Of a stretch of DNA of 64,000 nt, positions 25,344 to 33,331 are shown one piece after another. Position 1 is the first letter of the stretch. Each line of letters opens with the position of its first letter. Both the position numbers and the translations under genes were made by a program. The notes below the pieces were generated by a model, which saw nothing but the letters and a program-made list of their open reading frames with translations, was not told where the DNA came from and did no database searches. Origin of the DNA: Dactylosporangium sp040689395. GTDB taxonomy: Bacteria; Actinomycetota; Actinomycetes; Mycobacteriales; Micromonosporaceae. Where the stretch lies: NCBI RefSeq assembly GCF_040689395.1, contig NZ_JBFAZX010000010.1:62001-126000 (forward strand), in the 5' to 3' direction.

Positions 25344-25404
25344 CGCTATGCGGGGGTGCGTCCACCGCTCCACCGAATTGCGGTTGCTTCCCGCGTCTCC
25401 AGGT

Positions 25405-25418
25405 TAATAATATTATTA
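25405..25418. repeat. AT-only 14-bp perfect palindrome
   Basis: TAATAATATTATTA is a perfect palindrome, striking in roughly 70% GC DNA. It lies exactly where toxin homology begins and may be a rearrangement scar or a promoter/operator for the XRE gene. Confidence 0.6.
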
Positions 25419-25585
25419 GGATTTTGTTCGTCTTCGATCAATGGCAATCCGCGATCCTGCTCGTTGCCGGTGACAAGTCCGGTCAGTGGAACCGGTGGTA
25501 TCGGCAGGCCGTTCCGGAAGCGGAGCAGCTTTACGCCACATACTTGAAGGAGCGAGAGAAGGAGATCGTGGATGAGCGGCGTTAA
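25418..25585 (+). pseudogene. 5'-truncated HigB/RelE-type toxin (Gp49-like)
   Basis: The C-terminal 55 codons of a HigB-like toxin are intact: RILFVFDQWQSAILLVAGDK, then QWNRWYRQAVPEAEQLYATY and KEREKEI, ending at TAA 25585. The N-terminal half is missing and replaced by an AT palindrome. The frame overlaps the antitoxin start by 14 nt, the usual arrangement for this toxin-antitoxin type. Confidence 0.75.
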
Positions 25586-25892
25586 GCGGTGGCGGGATAC
25601 CGATCACCTGGCGCGCGCGGTCGAAACCGCAGGCGGCCGTCAGGCGTTCGATGCCGCGGTCGGAGCGATGCTTGACGAGGCTCGGGGTTGGCGGCTGGCC
25701 GAGTTGCGGAAGCGGCGAGAGATGACGCAGGAGCAGGTCGCGTCGCGGATGGGTGTCTCGGTGGCCCGGGTGTCGCAGATCGAGGCCGGCAGTGTTTCCA
25801 CGCAGGAGGTGCTCGCGCGGTACATCGAGGCGCTCGGCGGGACGCTCAAACTGATCGCCGACTTCGGTGATGAGCAACTCAAGGTCGCCTGA
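25572..25892 (+). CDS. XRE-family antitoxin (HigA-like), orphaned
   Basis: A 106-residue helix-turn-helix protein. The DNA-binding part is LAELRKRREMTQEQVASRMG with VSVARVSQIEAGSVST (residues about 40-75), followed by a short YIEALGGTLKLIADFGDE strand typical of antitoxins encoded after HigB/Gp49 toxins. Its start lies inside the 3' end of the truncated toxin. With the toxin N-terminus lost, it probably acts only as a repressor, or could neutralise related toxins elsewhere. Complete and undamaged. Confidence 0.88.
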   Translation: MSGVKRWRDTDHLARAVETAGGRQAFDAAVGAMLDEARGWRLAELRKRREMTQEQVASRMGVSVARVSQIEAGSVSTQEVLARYIEALGGTLKLIADFGDEQLKVA

Positions 25893-25968
25893 TTTCTGCG
25901 TGCGGCGTTCGGCTCACCGACGCGGCGGCTTACGACCGGGCACGGTGAGGATATGTGCCCGCGGCAGC

Positions 25969-26614
25969 TCACGACAGGTCCTGCAGCAACAGCGGGAGAA
26001 TCCGCTCTTCCATGACGGCGCGGCCGGAGTGGATCATCATTTCGGCGAGTGCGGGCTCCCACGGCGTTGCGGTTGAGGTGCCGGCCAGCGCTACGCCGCT
26101 CGCCGCGTGGGCCGCGTACGTGACACCGTCCATGCGCCACGACACGGCCGTCGGGTAGCGGGCGAGCGCGGCTGCGGTGATCCGCACCGGGACCCGCGCG
26201 GCGGCCGCCTCGGTCAGCCACGAGCCGAGCAGCCCGTGCCCGGTGTGCGCGGTAGCCGGCCTCGGTGAACTGATACACCGAGTGACGGTTGCGATACTCC
26301 GCCAGCGTCGCCGCGCGGGCACCGTCCTGCCCGCGATCCAGTACACCCCAGTCGACGAGCGCATCGAGCAGCCGCGGAAGCTACAGTCCGGCGGGGTCCG
26401 GACACTCGGGGTAGGTGGCCGAAAGCCCCGCCATGGCGGACGCCACCTCGGACGTGTGCAGGACCACCTGATAGCTGGAGCGGGCGGCGTCAAGAGACCG
26501 CAGGACCCACAGGTAAGCCGTCCTGTTGTCCGCCGTGACGTAGCTGAACAGCCGCATCCGGTCGTCCAGGCTGAAGTCGTCCAGTCCGAACGACGGCGGA
26601 TTTGGCTGCGCCAC
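25969..26614 (-). pseudogene. Broken DUF2397 (TIGR02677-like) gene fused to an unrelated 3' segment
   Basis: From ATG 26614 the product starts like DUF2397 proteins (LDDRMRLFSYVTADNRTAYL) and continues to DPAGL, where an in-frame TAG interrupts it. The same frame continues past the stop with LLDALVDWGVLDRGQDG and YRNRHSVYQFTEAGYRA, clearly the same family. After about 26240 the coding signal moves to another frame (AALARYPTAVSWRMDGVTYA to the TGA at 25969), which I cannot assign. DUF2397 proteins are a component of TIGR02677-02680 (Wadjet-type) clusters; no partner genes are present. The gene is non-functional. Confidence 0.65.
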
Positions 26615-26701
26615 CAGCCCCCCTCGAATCGACCGGCCAAACCTAGTCGAATGGTCGGGCCGCAGGCCAGTCGGTACCGATGGGGCGCGGGCCGGTTCCG
26701 G

Positions 26702-27475
26702 TCAGGCCGTCAGAGCGCGCAGCTCGGGGAGCATCTCGATGACCAGGAAGGCGCCGCCGGTCGGGTCGACGAGATACGCCGCGTGACCGATGCCGGCGTC
26801 GATCGGGCCGACCAGAACGCTTCCGCCGAGTTCGGGGGTGCGGGCCATGAAGCCCTCGCAGTCGTCGATCGACATGATCGTGCGCCAGTGCGGCGGGGTG
26901 CCCGGCGGGTACTCGTCGCCTAGCAGGCTCACGCCGCCCACCACGCGGTTCGCGCAGACCCAGTCGTGGTACTCGTGGATGGCGTCCGACGTGCCCTCGC
27001 GCTCGGTCCAGCCGAAGACCTTGCCGTAGAACGTGGCGGCGGTCGGGACGTCCTGGGTCACCGTCTCGCTCCAGCAGACGGTGCCGGGCTCATCCTGGAC
27101 CTGGGCGCCGGCGAAGCGGCCGCGCTGCCAGGCGCCGAACGCCGCGCCGGCCGAGTCGGCGAACAGCGCGGCCCGCCCCCGGGTGCCGGCCTCGGCCGGG
27201 GGCTGCAGGACCGTGCCGCCGGCCTCGACGACCAGGTCCGCGGTGGCGTCGACGTTCTCCGTCGAGATGTACGTCAACCACGCCGACTGCCCGGTGGGAG
27301 ACGGCACCAGGCCGGCCACGGCGAGGTCGCGCAGCAGGAAGAGGGTGGTGCCGTCGTCGGCCTCGGTGGTCGTCCAGCCGAAGAGGCCGCAGTAGAACGC
27401 CGCCGCGGCCGCGGTGTCGCCGCTGGTCAGCACCGACCAGCACGGCGTCGCGGGAGCATAGCCTCGTACTCGCAC
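26702..27475 (-). CDS. VOC (glyoxalase/bleomycin-resistance fold) family protein
   Basis: A 257-residue protein with two tandem VOC modules (residues about 8-120 and 128-250). Each begins with CWS and has an A.AFY..(L/V)FGWT helix-strand (AAAAFYCGLFGWTTTEADDG, TAATFYGKVFGWTEREGTSD) and ends in a metal-site-like strand. It is a typical standalone actinobacterial double-VOC protein; members include hydrolases and dioxygenase-like enzymes, so the substrate is unknown. GTG 27475 lies 6 nt after TACCGT (27482-27487), so it is probably leaderless. Confidence 0.85.
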   Translation of the reverse strand: MRVRGYAPATPCWSVLTSGDTAAAAAFYCGLFGWTTTEADDGTTLFLLRDLAVAGLVPSPTGQSAWLTYISTENVDATADLVVEAGGTVLQPPAEAGTRGRAALFADSAGAAFGAWQRGRFAGAQVQDEPGTVCWSETVTQDVPTAATFYGKVFGWTEREGTSDAIHEYHDWVCANRVVGGVSLLGDEYPPGTPPHWRTIMSIDDCEGFMARTPELGGSVLVGPIDAGIGHAAYLVDPTGGAFLVIEMLPELRALTA

Positions 27476-27542
27476 GCGATCACGGTAAGCGCAAAGTCAG
27501 CGCAATTGATCGTCTGAAGGGTCACAAATTGCCAGTTGGCGG

Positions 27543-28379
27543 TCAGTGCCTCGTGAGGAGCTGCTTCGTCACCTCGCGGCAGGTCTTCACGCCGTAGTCC
27601 TTCCCCAGGGAGCTCGGGTAGTGCGCCATGATGCCCAGGCTCCAGCCGTCGCCGACGGCCATGCACGCGATGTGCCACTGGCCGTCGTCGCGGGCCAGCC
27701 AGCCGTTCTTGATCGCCGTGGTCTTCCGCACGTCGGCCGGGAGCACCTCGATCGGGCCGAACCGGCCCGGGCCGCGCACGTTGCGCATCTCGTTGAGCAG
27801 CCAGCCGGTCCACTTCGGGCCGGCCGCGCGGCCGTCGCCGATGCACTTGGCCAGCCGGGTCACGTCACGGGCGGACATCTGGGTCAGGCTCCAGGAGTTC
27901 TGGGTGCCCTTGGTGTCGGTCAGGCCGCAGAGCGTGATCATGCGCTTGATCGAGGTCAGGTTGCCGTTCTGGGCGTGGTACTTGAACGTGTTCTCCGTCT
28001 CCGAGTCGCGGATCATCCGGCTGAGCTCGGCGAGTGCGGCGCTGCTGGGCTGCTTCTTCTGCTCGGCCTGGCGGCGCAGCCAGTCGGCGACCACCCAGGC
28101 CTTCGCCATCGAGGCGGTATCGCTCGTGGTGTACGGCGTGGAGCCGTACATCTGGTCGGTCGTGTGGTCGTAGTACGCCCATGACCAGTACCCCTTCACG
28201 TTCATCGTCACCGGCTGCGTCGGCGTGAACAGCGCCGCGCTTTCGCCGGCGCTTCGCACCACGGCCGGCGAGTCGGAACCGGCCGCCGTGTGGTCGACCC
28301 GCGGCGCGGGTTCGCACCCGGTCACGAGCAGCAGGGCCAGCGCGAGGCCAGGCCCGAGCACAGCCAGGGGGCGTCGCAT
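27543..28379 (-). CDS. Lipoprotein with serine beta-lactamase-like fold
   Basis: A 278-residue lipoprotein. The signal peptide ends in the lipobox LLVTGC (Cys22). The mature part resembles serine hydrolases of the class A beta-lactamase superfamily: SxxK as SMAK in TSDTASMAKAWVVADWL, a helical insert with SRMIRDSETEN, and the KTG-like strand as AIKNGWLARDDGQWHIACMA. The family function in actinobacteria is unclear and beta-lactam hydrolysis should not be assumed. ATG 28379 lies 6 nt after TACCCT (28386-28391), a leaderless pattern. A fragment of a paralogue lies at 29335. Confidence 0.8.
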   Translation of the reverse strand: MRRPLAVLGPGLALALLLVTGCEPAPRVDHTAAGSDSPAVVRSAGESAALFTPTQPVTMNVKGYWSWAYYDHTTDQMYGSTPYTTSDTASMAKAWVVADWLRRQAEQKKQPSSAALAELSRMIRDSETENTFKYHAQNGNLTSIKRMITLCGLTDTKGTQNSWSLTQMSARDVTRLAKCIGDGRAAGPKWTGWLLNEMRNVRGPGRFGPIEVLPADVRKTTAIKNGWLARDDGQWHIACMAVGDGWSLGIMAHYPSSLGKDYGVKTCREVTKQLLTRH

Positions 28380-28452
28380 CCCACGAGGGTAGCCGCTGTG
28401 AAAATGACCGCCCCGGCCATGCGCAGGGCACTGGTTGGGGCACGATGGCGTT

Positions 28453-29301
28453 GTGCCCGCATTGCAGCGGCCCCGCGTGGGCCACATCCAGTTTCTGAAC
28501 TGCCTGCCCATCTACTGGGGCCTGATGCGATCGGGCGCGCTGATCGACGTCGATCTGTTCAAGGACTCGCCGGAGCGCCTCAACGCCGCCCTCGTCGCCG
28601 GAGACCTCGACATCGGCCCGATCTCGCTCGTCGAATACCTGCGCAACGCCGACGACCTGCTACTCCTGCCCGACCTCGCGGTCGGCAGCGACGGGCCCGT
28701 GCTGTCCGTCAATGCCGTTTCGACTGTACCGCTGGAGTCGCTCGACGGCCGCCGCGTGGCGCTCGGCGCGACCTCCCGCACCGGCGTGCTCCTGGCGCAG
28801 ATGTATCTCGAGTCCGGCATTGGCGTGCGCCCCGAGTACTTCAACAGCGCGCCCGACCTGGCCCGCATGCTCGACGAGGCCGACGCCGCCGTGATCATCG
28901 GCGACGTGGCGCTGCGCGCGATGCACGACGCGCCGCAGCACGGCTGGCAGGTCACCGACCTGGGCCTGGCCTGGCGCGAGTGGACCGGCCTGCCGATGGT
29001 GTTCGCCGCGTGGGCGGTGCGCCGCGACTTCGCCGCCGCGCACCCCGGCCTGGTCAAGGACGTGCACGAGGCGTTCCTGCGCTCGCGCGAGCTGTGCCTT
29101 ACGGAACTGGACGAGGTGGCCACCGCGGCGGCGCGCTGGGAGACCCTCTCGGCCGAGACGCTGGCGACCTACTTCCGCGTGCTGGACTTCTCCCTCGGTG
29201 AACGCCAGGTCGCCGGCGTGCGTGAGTTCGCCCGGCGGGCCGCGGCACGCGGCGCGGTGCCCCCGCTGCCGGAGGGCGGCCCGGCGTTCTTCAAGGGCTG
29301 A
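28453..29301 (+). CDS. mqnA: Chorismate dehydratase MqnA
   Basis: A 282-residue periplasmic-binding-protein-fold enzyme that dehydrates chorismate to 3-enolpyruvyl-benzoate, the first futalosine-pathway step. Seen: RVGHIQFLNCLPIYWGL at the N-terminus, LDIGPISLVEYLRNADDLLL near 55, the GATSRTGVLLAQMYLE segment near 110, and WTGLPMVFAAWAVRRDF near 180. GTG 28453 is chosen to match the usual N-terminus; an upstream in-frame TTG (28435) would add 6 residues. It diverges from the lipoprotein gene. It is separated from mqnE by about 17 kb and from mqnC by about 5 kb. Confidence 0.94.
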   Translation: MPALQRPRVGHIQFLNCLPIYWGLMRSGALIDVDLFKDSPERLNAALVAGDLDIGPISLVEYLRNADDLLLLPDLAVGSDGPVLSVNAVSTVPLESLDGRRVALGATSRTGVLLAQMYLESGIGVRPEYFNSAPDLARMLDEADAAVIIGDVALRAMHDAPQHGWQVTDLGLAWREWTGLPMVFAAWAVRRDFAAAHPGLVKDVHEAFLRSRELCLTELDEVATAAARWETLSAETLATYFRVLDFSLGERQVAGVREFARRAAARGAVPPLPEGGPAFFKG

Positions 29302-29334
29302 TCTGCTCGGCAGGTCGCGGCGCGCGGCGACCGG

Positions 29335-29429
29335 GTGATCCAGCCGTTCTTCACCGCGGTCGAGGACTGCTCCGCGGCCGGTAGCGCCGGCGTGATGCCG
29401 AACTTCTGGTCCTTCGCCACGTTGCGCAT
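29335..29429 (-). pseudogene. Fragment of a beta-lactamase-fold serine hydrolase
   Basis: Reads MRNVAKDQKFGITPALPA and AVKNGWITR, aligned with MRNVRGPGRFG and AIKNGWLARD of the lipoprotein encoded at 27543. Only about 32 codons remain, with no start or stop. It is on the minus strand between mqnA and paaA. Confidence 0.55.
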
Positions 29430-29602
29430 CGGCGGCCGGTCATCAGCGATCGGGGTCACCCGACGTGAGTGCTTTTGCCCGATCAGTCTCTCGTTCAACC
29501 ATCGCAGCGGCAGCCCGGATGCACTCAAAAGTGCCTGGTAGCTGGCTCGATGCCATGTGACAGCTTCTTGCTGGACCTGTCGGATGCTGTAACACTTGAG
29601 GC

Positions 29603-30622
29603 GTGGACGGCAACGACTTCGCCCCTCTGCTCGAGCAGGTCGACAGCGCCGAGCGGGACCTTCGGGCGGCCTCCGAGGCGAGCGTCGAGGCCCGCGGTGA
29701 ACTGCAGGAATACTTCGACGCGACCGTCTGGGCCGACCAGAAGATCGAGCCCCGGGACTGGATGCCCGAGGCGTACCGCGAGACGCTGATCCGCCAGATC
29801 GCGCAGCACGCGCACTCCGAGATCATCGGCATGCAGCCCGAGGGCAACTGGATCTCCCGCGCCCCCTCGCTCAAGCGCAAGGCGATCCTGCTCGCGAAGG
29901 TGCAGGACGAGGCCGGCCACGGGCTTTACCTGTACGCCGCGGCCGAGACGCTCGGGGTCTCCCGCGACGAGCTGGTCGAGCTGCTGATCGAGGGCCGCCA
30001 GAAGTACAGCTCGATCTTCAATTATCCGACGCTGACCTGGGCGGACATCGGTGCGATCGGGTGGCTCGTCGACGGCGCCGCGATCGTCAACCAGGTGCCG
30101 CTGTGCCGCTGTTCCTACGGGCCGTATGCGCGCGCCATGATCCGCATCTGCAAGGAGGAGTCGTTCCACCAGCGGCAGGGGTACGAGATCCTGCACACGC
30201 TCGCCAACGGCAGCCCGCGGCAGCGGGAGATGGCGCAGGACGCGATCGATCGCTGGTGGTATCCGTCGCTGGCGATGTTCGGCCCGCCCGACACCGAGTC
30301 GACGCACTCCGAGCGCTCGATGGCCTGGAAGATCAAACGCTTCTCCAACGACGAGCTGCGCCAGCGGTTCGTGGACATGTGCGTGCAGCAGGCGGGCGTG
30401 CTCGGCCTGCGCCTGCCGGACCCGGACCTGCGCTGGAACGAGGAGCGCCAGGCGTATGACTACACCCAGCCCGACTACGAGGAGCTCATGCGCGTGATCA
30501 AGGGCGAGGGGCCGTGCAACCGTCAGCGCATGGCGCACCGCCGCCGCGCTCACGAGGATGGCGCGTGGGTGCGCGAGGCGGCCCGGGCGCACGCCGCCAA
30601 GAAGGCGGTGGCCAGTGTCTGA
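29603..30622 (+). CDS. paaA: Phenylacetyl-CoA 1,2-epoxidase subunit PaaA
   Basis: A 339-residue catalytic diiron subunit of the multicomponent epoxidase that converts phenylacetyl-CoA to the ring-1,2-epoxide. Diiron ligands are visible as EIIGMQPEGNW, KVQDEAGHGLYLY and CKEESFHQRQG. The length matches the family. It is the first gene of paaABCDE, each overlapping the next by 4-8 nt. GTG start; upstream TTGCTG-16 nt-TAACAC may be the promoter. No PaaX/PaaR-type repressor gene lies beside it. Confidence 0.96.
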   Translation: MDGNDFAPLLEQVDSAERDLRAASEASVEARGELQEYFDATVWADQKIEPRDWMPEAYRETLIRQIAQHAHSEIIGMQPEGNWISRAPSLKRKAILLAKVQDEAGHGLYLYAAAETLGVSRDELVELLIEGRQKYSSIFNYPTLTWADIGAIGWLVDGAAIVNQVPLCRCSYGPYARAMIRICKEESFHQRQGYEILHTLANGSPRQREMAQDAIDRWWYPSLAMFGPPDTESTHSERSMAWKIKRFSNDELRQRFVDMCVQQAGVLGLRLPDPDLRWNEERQAYDYTQPDYEELMRVIKGEGPCNRQRMAHRRRAHEDGAWVREAARAHAAKKAVASV

Positions 30623-30917
30623 GTCGCGGTCTGAGTCGCGGTCCGAGCCGCTGTGGGAGGTGTTCGTCCGGCCCCGCCGCGGGCTCTCGCACGCACACGT
30701 CGGCTCCCTGCACGCCCCCGACGCCGAGATGGCGCTGCGCAACGCCCGCGACGTCTACACCCGCCGCCAGGAGGGCGTCTCGATCTGGGTCGTGCCGGCC
30801 GCCGCGATCACCGCGAGCAGCCCCGACGAGAGGGACGCGTTCTTCGATCCGGCGGCCGACAAGGTGTACCGCCACCCGACCTTCTACGCCGTACCGGAAG
30901 GCGCGGAGCATCTATGA
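30615..30917 (+). CDS. paaB: Phenylacetyl-CoA epoxidase subunit PaaB
   Basis: A 100-residue small subunit that bridges PaaAC heterodimers. Core EVFVRPRRGLSHAHVGSLHA and ALRNARDVYTRRQEGVSIWV are diagnostic. The N-terminus holds a small direct repeat (SESRSESRSEP). GTG 30615 overlaps the paaA stop by 8 nt, which fixes the start; its own stop overlaps paaC. Confidence 0.94.
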   Translation: MSESRSESRSEPLWEVFVRPRRGLSHAHVGSLHAPDAEMALRNARDVYTRRQEGVSIWVVPAAAITASSPDERDAFFDPAADKVYRHPTFYAVPEGAEHL

Positions 30918-31633
30918 GTATGGACTTCGCGCGTGTGCTGGCGCTCGGCGACGACGCGCTCATCGCGGCGCAGCGCCTCGCCGAGTGGTGCTCGCGCGCG
31001 CCCGAGATGGAAGAGGACGTCGCGCTGGCCAACATCGCGCTCGACCAGCTCGGCGCCGCCCGGCTGTTCCTCACCTATGCGGGCGAGCTGGAGGGGCGCG
31101 GGCGGGACGAGGACGACCTGGCGTACCTGCGCGACGACGGCGAGTTCCGCAACGTGTCGCTGGTCGAGCTCGACAACGGCGACTTCGCTGTCACCATCGG
31201 CAAGCTGCTGTTCCTCGCCGTCTATCAGCGGCTCGCCTACCAACGGTTGAGCGTCGGCGAGGACGCGCGGCTGGCCGGGATCGCGGCGAAGACGCGCAAG
31301 GAGTCCGCGTACCACGCCGAGCACGCGGCGCTGTGGACCATCCGTCTCGGTGACGGCACCGACGAGTCGCACCGGCGCATGCAGGCGGCCGTCGATGCGC
31401 TGTGGCCCTACACGCACGAGCTCTTCGAGGGCGACTTCGACGACGACTTGGCCGCGCTGCGCGAGCCCTGGCTGGCCGAGATCGCCGCGGTGCTCGACGA
31501 GGCGACGCTGACCCGGCCGGGCGACGGCTGGGCGCCCTCGGGCGGGCGGCGCGGGCTGCACACGGAGGAACTGTCCAAGCTGCTCGCCGAGATGCAGGTG
31601 CTGCACCGCGCGCACCCCGGGGTGACGTGGTGA
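30914..31633 (+). CDS. paaC: Phenylacetyl-CoA epoxidase subunit PaaC
   Basis: A 239-residue structural partner of PaaA, ferritin-like but without a functional diiron site in the family. Seen: LAEWCSRAPEMEEDVALANI, DQLGAARLFLTYAGEL, then RKESAYHAEHAALWTIRLGD. ATG 30914 overlaps the paaB stop (ATGA), and the stop overlaps paaD (GTGA), so the subunits are co-translated, matching a stoichiometric complex. Confidence 0.94.
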   Translation: MSMDFARVLALGDDALIAAQRLAEWCSRAPEMEEDVALANIALDQLGAARLFLTYAGELEGRGRDEDDLAYLRDDGEFRNVSLVELDNGDFAVTIGKLLFLAVYQRLAYQRLSVGEDARLAGIAAKTRKESAYHAEHAALWTIRLGDGTDESHRRMQAAVDALWPYTHELFEGDFDDDLAALREPWLAEIAAVLDEATLTRPGDGWAPSGGRRGLHTEELSKLLAEMQVLHRAHPGVTW

Positions 31634-32088
31634 GCGCGCGCGAGCTGGTGGCGGCGGTGCGTGACCCGGAACTGCCGCTGGTCACCATCGAGGAGCTGGG
31701 CATCCTGCGGAGGGTCGCGGAACGTGACGGCCAGGTCACGGTCACGATCACGCCGACGTACTCGGGCTGCCCGGCGATGGACGCGATCCGCGCCGACATC
31801 GCGGCGGCGCTGGACGCCGGCGGCTACCACGACGTCGAGGTGGACACCGACCTCGCCGAGGCGTGGACCACCGACTGGATCACCGACGAGGGCCTCGCGA
31901 AGCTGGCCGCGGCGGGTGTCGCGCCGCCGGCGCGCAGTGCGGCGGTGGCCCTGACGCTCACCGTGCGCTGCCCCCGGTGCGGGTCGCCGGACACCGAGGA
32001 GCTGTCCCGCTTCGGCGCCACGGCCTGCAAGGCGCTCTGGCGGTGCCGGGCGTGCCGGGAGCCGTTCGAGCGAGTGAAGGCACTATGA
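31630..32088 (+). CDS. paaD: Phenylacetate pathway Fe-S maturation protein PaaD
   Basis: A 152-residue protein with an N-terminal MIP18/DUF59 domain (AAVRDPELPLVTIEELGILR, then TITPTYSGCPAMDAI) and a C-terminal zinc ribbon (CPRCGSPDTEE and CRACREPFE). PaaD is needed for maturation of the epoxidase iron-sulfur components. GTG start overlapping paaC, ATGA overlap with paaE. Confidence 0.94.
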   Translation: MSARELVAAVRDPELPLVTIEELGILRRVAERDGQVTVTITPTYSGCPAMDAIRADIAAALDAGGYHDVEVDTDLAEAWTTDWITDEGLAKLAAAGVAPPARSAAVALTLTVRCPRCGSPDTEELSRFGATACKALWRCRACREPFERVKAL

Positions 32089-33200
32089 CCGTCTCTCCGA
32101 TCCGGCGGCCCGTCAAGCCGCGGCCCGTGTTCCATCGCCTCGCGGTGCTCGACGTCGAGCGGCTGACCGACGAGGCCGTCGCGGTGACCTTCGACGTGCC
32201 GCCCGCGCTGCGGGAGCGTTTCGCGTTCCGGGCGGGGCAGCATCTCACCGTGCGCCGCCACACCGGATCGGGGGAGGAGATCCGCCGGTCGTACTCCATC
32301 TGCTCGACCCCCGCGCTGCTGCGCGACGAGGGCGTGCTGCGGGTGGGCATCAAGCGGGTCGCCGGCGGCGCGTTCTCCACGTTCGCGCTGTCCGAGCTCG
32401 CGCCGGGCGACGAGGTCGACGTGCTGCCGCCGCTGGGCCACTTCACCACCGCGTTCGACCCGGACCGGGCGCGGCACTACGCGGCGATCGTGGCCGGCTC
32501 GGGGATCACGCCCGTGCTGTCGCTCGCCGCCACCGCGCTGCGGACCGAGCCGGGGAGCCGGGTCACGCTGATCTACGGCAACCGCGCCGCCGGCACCGTG
32601 ATGTTCGCCGAGGAACTCGCCGACCTCAAGGACCGCCATCCGGAGCGGCTGCACCTGGTACACGTGCTGTCACGCGAGGCGCAGGAGCCCCCGCTGCTGT
32701 CGGGCCGGCTGGACGAGGCCCGCATCGGCGCGATCCTCGACGCGCTGGTGCCGCCCGGCACCGTCGATGAGTGGTTCCTGTGCGGGCCGCACGGCATGGT
32801 GCTCGACGCGAAGGTGGCACTGAGCCTGCGCGGGGTCGACGACGCCGCGGTACACACCGAGCTCTTCCATGTCGACGACGCGCCGCCGGCCGCGCGCTCG
32901 GCCGCCCCCGAGACGGCCGAGCCCGGCGCCGAGGTGAGCATCCTGCTCGACGGGCGCGAGACCACCTTCACGATGGCGCACGACGAGCGGATCCTCGATG
33001 CGGCGCTGCGGGCGCGGCCGGAGCTGCCGTACGCGTGCAAGGGCGGCGTCTGCTCGACCTGCCGGGCGAAGGTCGTCGAGGGCAAGGTCCAGATGGCGCG
33101 CAACTTCGCGCTCGAGCCGGACGAGCTCGCCGCCGGATATGTCCTGACCTGCCAGTCGATGCCGATCACGGACAGGGTCGTGGTCGACTTCGACGCCTGA
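32085..33200 (+). CDS. paaE: Phenylacetyl-CoA epoxidase reductase PaaE
   Basis: A 371-residue flavin/ferredoxin reductase that passes electrons from NAD(P)H to PaaA. The FAD-binding RRSYSICST (near residue 67), the nucleotide-binding GSGITPVLSLAA (near 138) and FLCGPHGMV are followed by a C-terminal plant-type 2Fe-2S domain with CKGGVCSTCRAKV and LTCQSMP. It is the last gene of the operon; no clear terminator follows in the 131 nt before the convergent aldo/keto reductase gene. Confidence 0.95.
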   Translation: MTVSPIRRPVKPRPVFHRLAVLDVERLTDEAVAVTFDVPPALRERFAFRAGQHLTVRRHTGSGEEIRRSYSICSTPALLRDEGVLRVGIKRVAGGAFSTFALSELAPGDEVDVLPPLGHFTTAFDPDRARHYAAIVAGSGITPVLSLAATALRTEPGSRVTLIYGNRAAGTVMFAEELADLKDRHPERLHLVHVLSREAQEPPLLSGRLDEARIGAILDALVPPGTVDEWFLCGPHGMVLDAKVALSLRGVDDAAVHTELFHVDDAPPAARSAAPETAEPGAEVSILLDGRETTFTMAHDERILDAALRARPELPYACKGGVCSTCRAKVVEGKVQMARNFALEPDELAAGYVLTCQSMPITDRVVVDFDA

Positions 33201-33331
33201 GGTGGGTCACGCCGATGGGCGGCGGGCGGGTCACGATCGTGGTCTCGCCGTCGCGCGACACCGGCGTCGCCGTCCTCGACGGCCTGCCAGCGCCGGGCGA
33301 CGGCAAGACCCGTCCGCCGTCATCGGGACGC

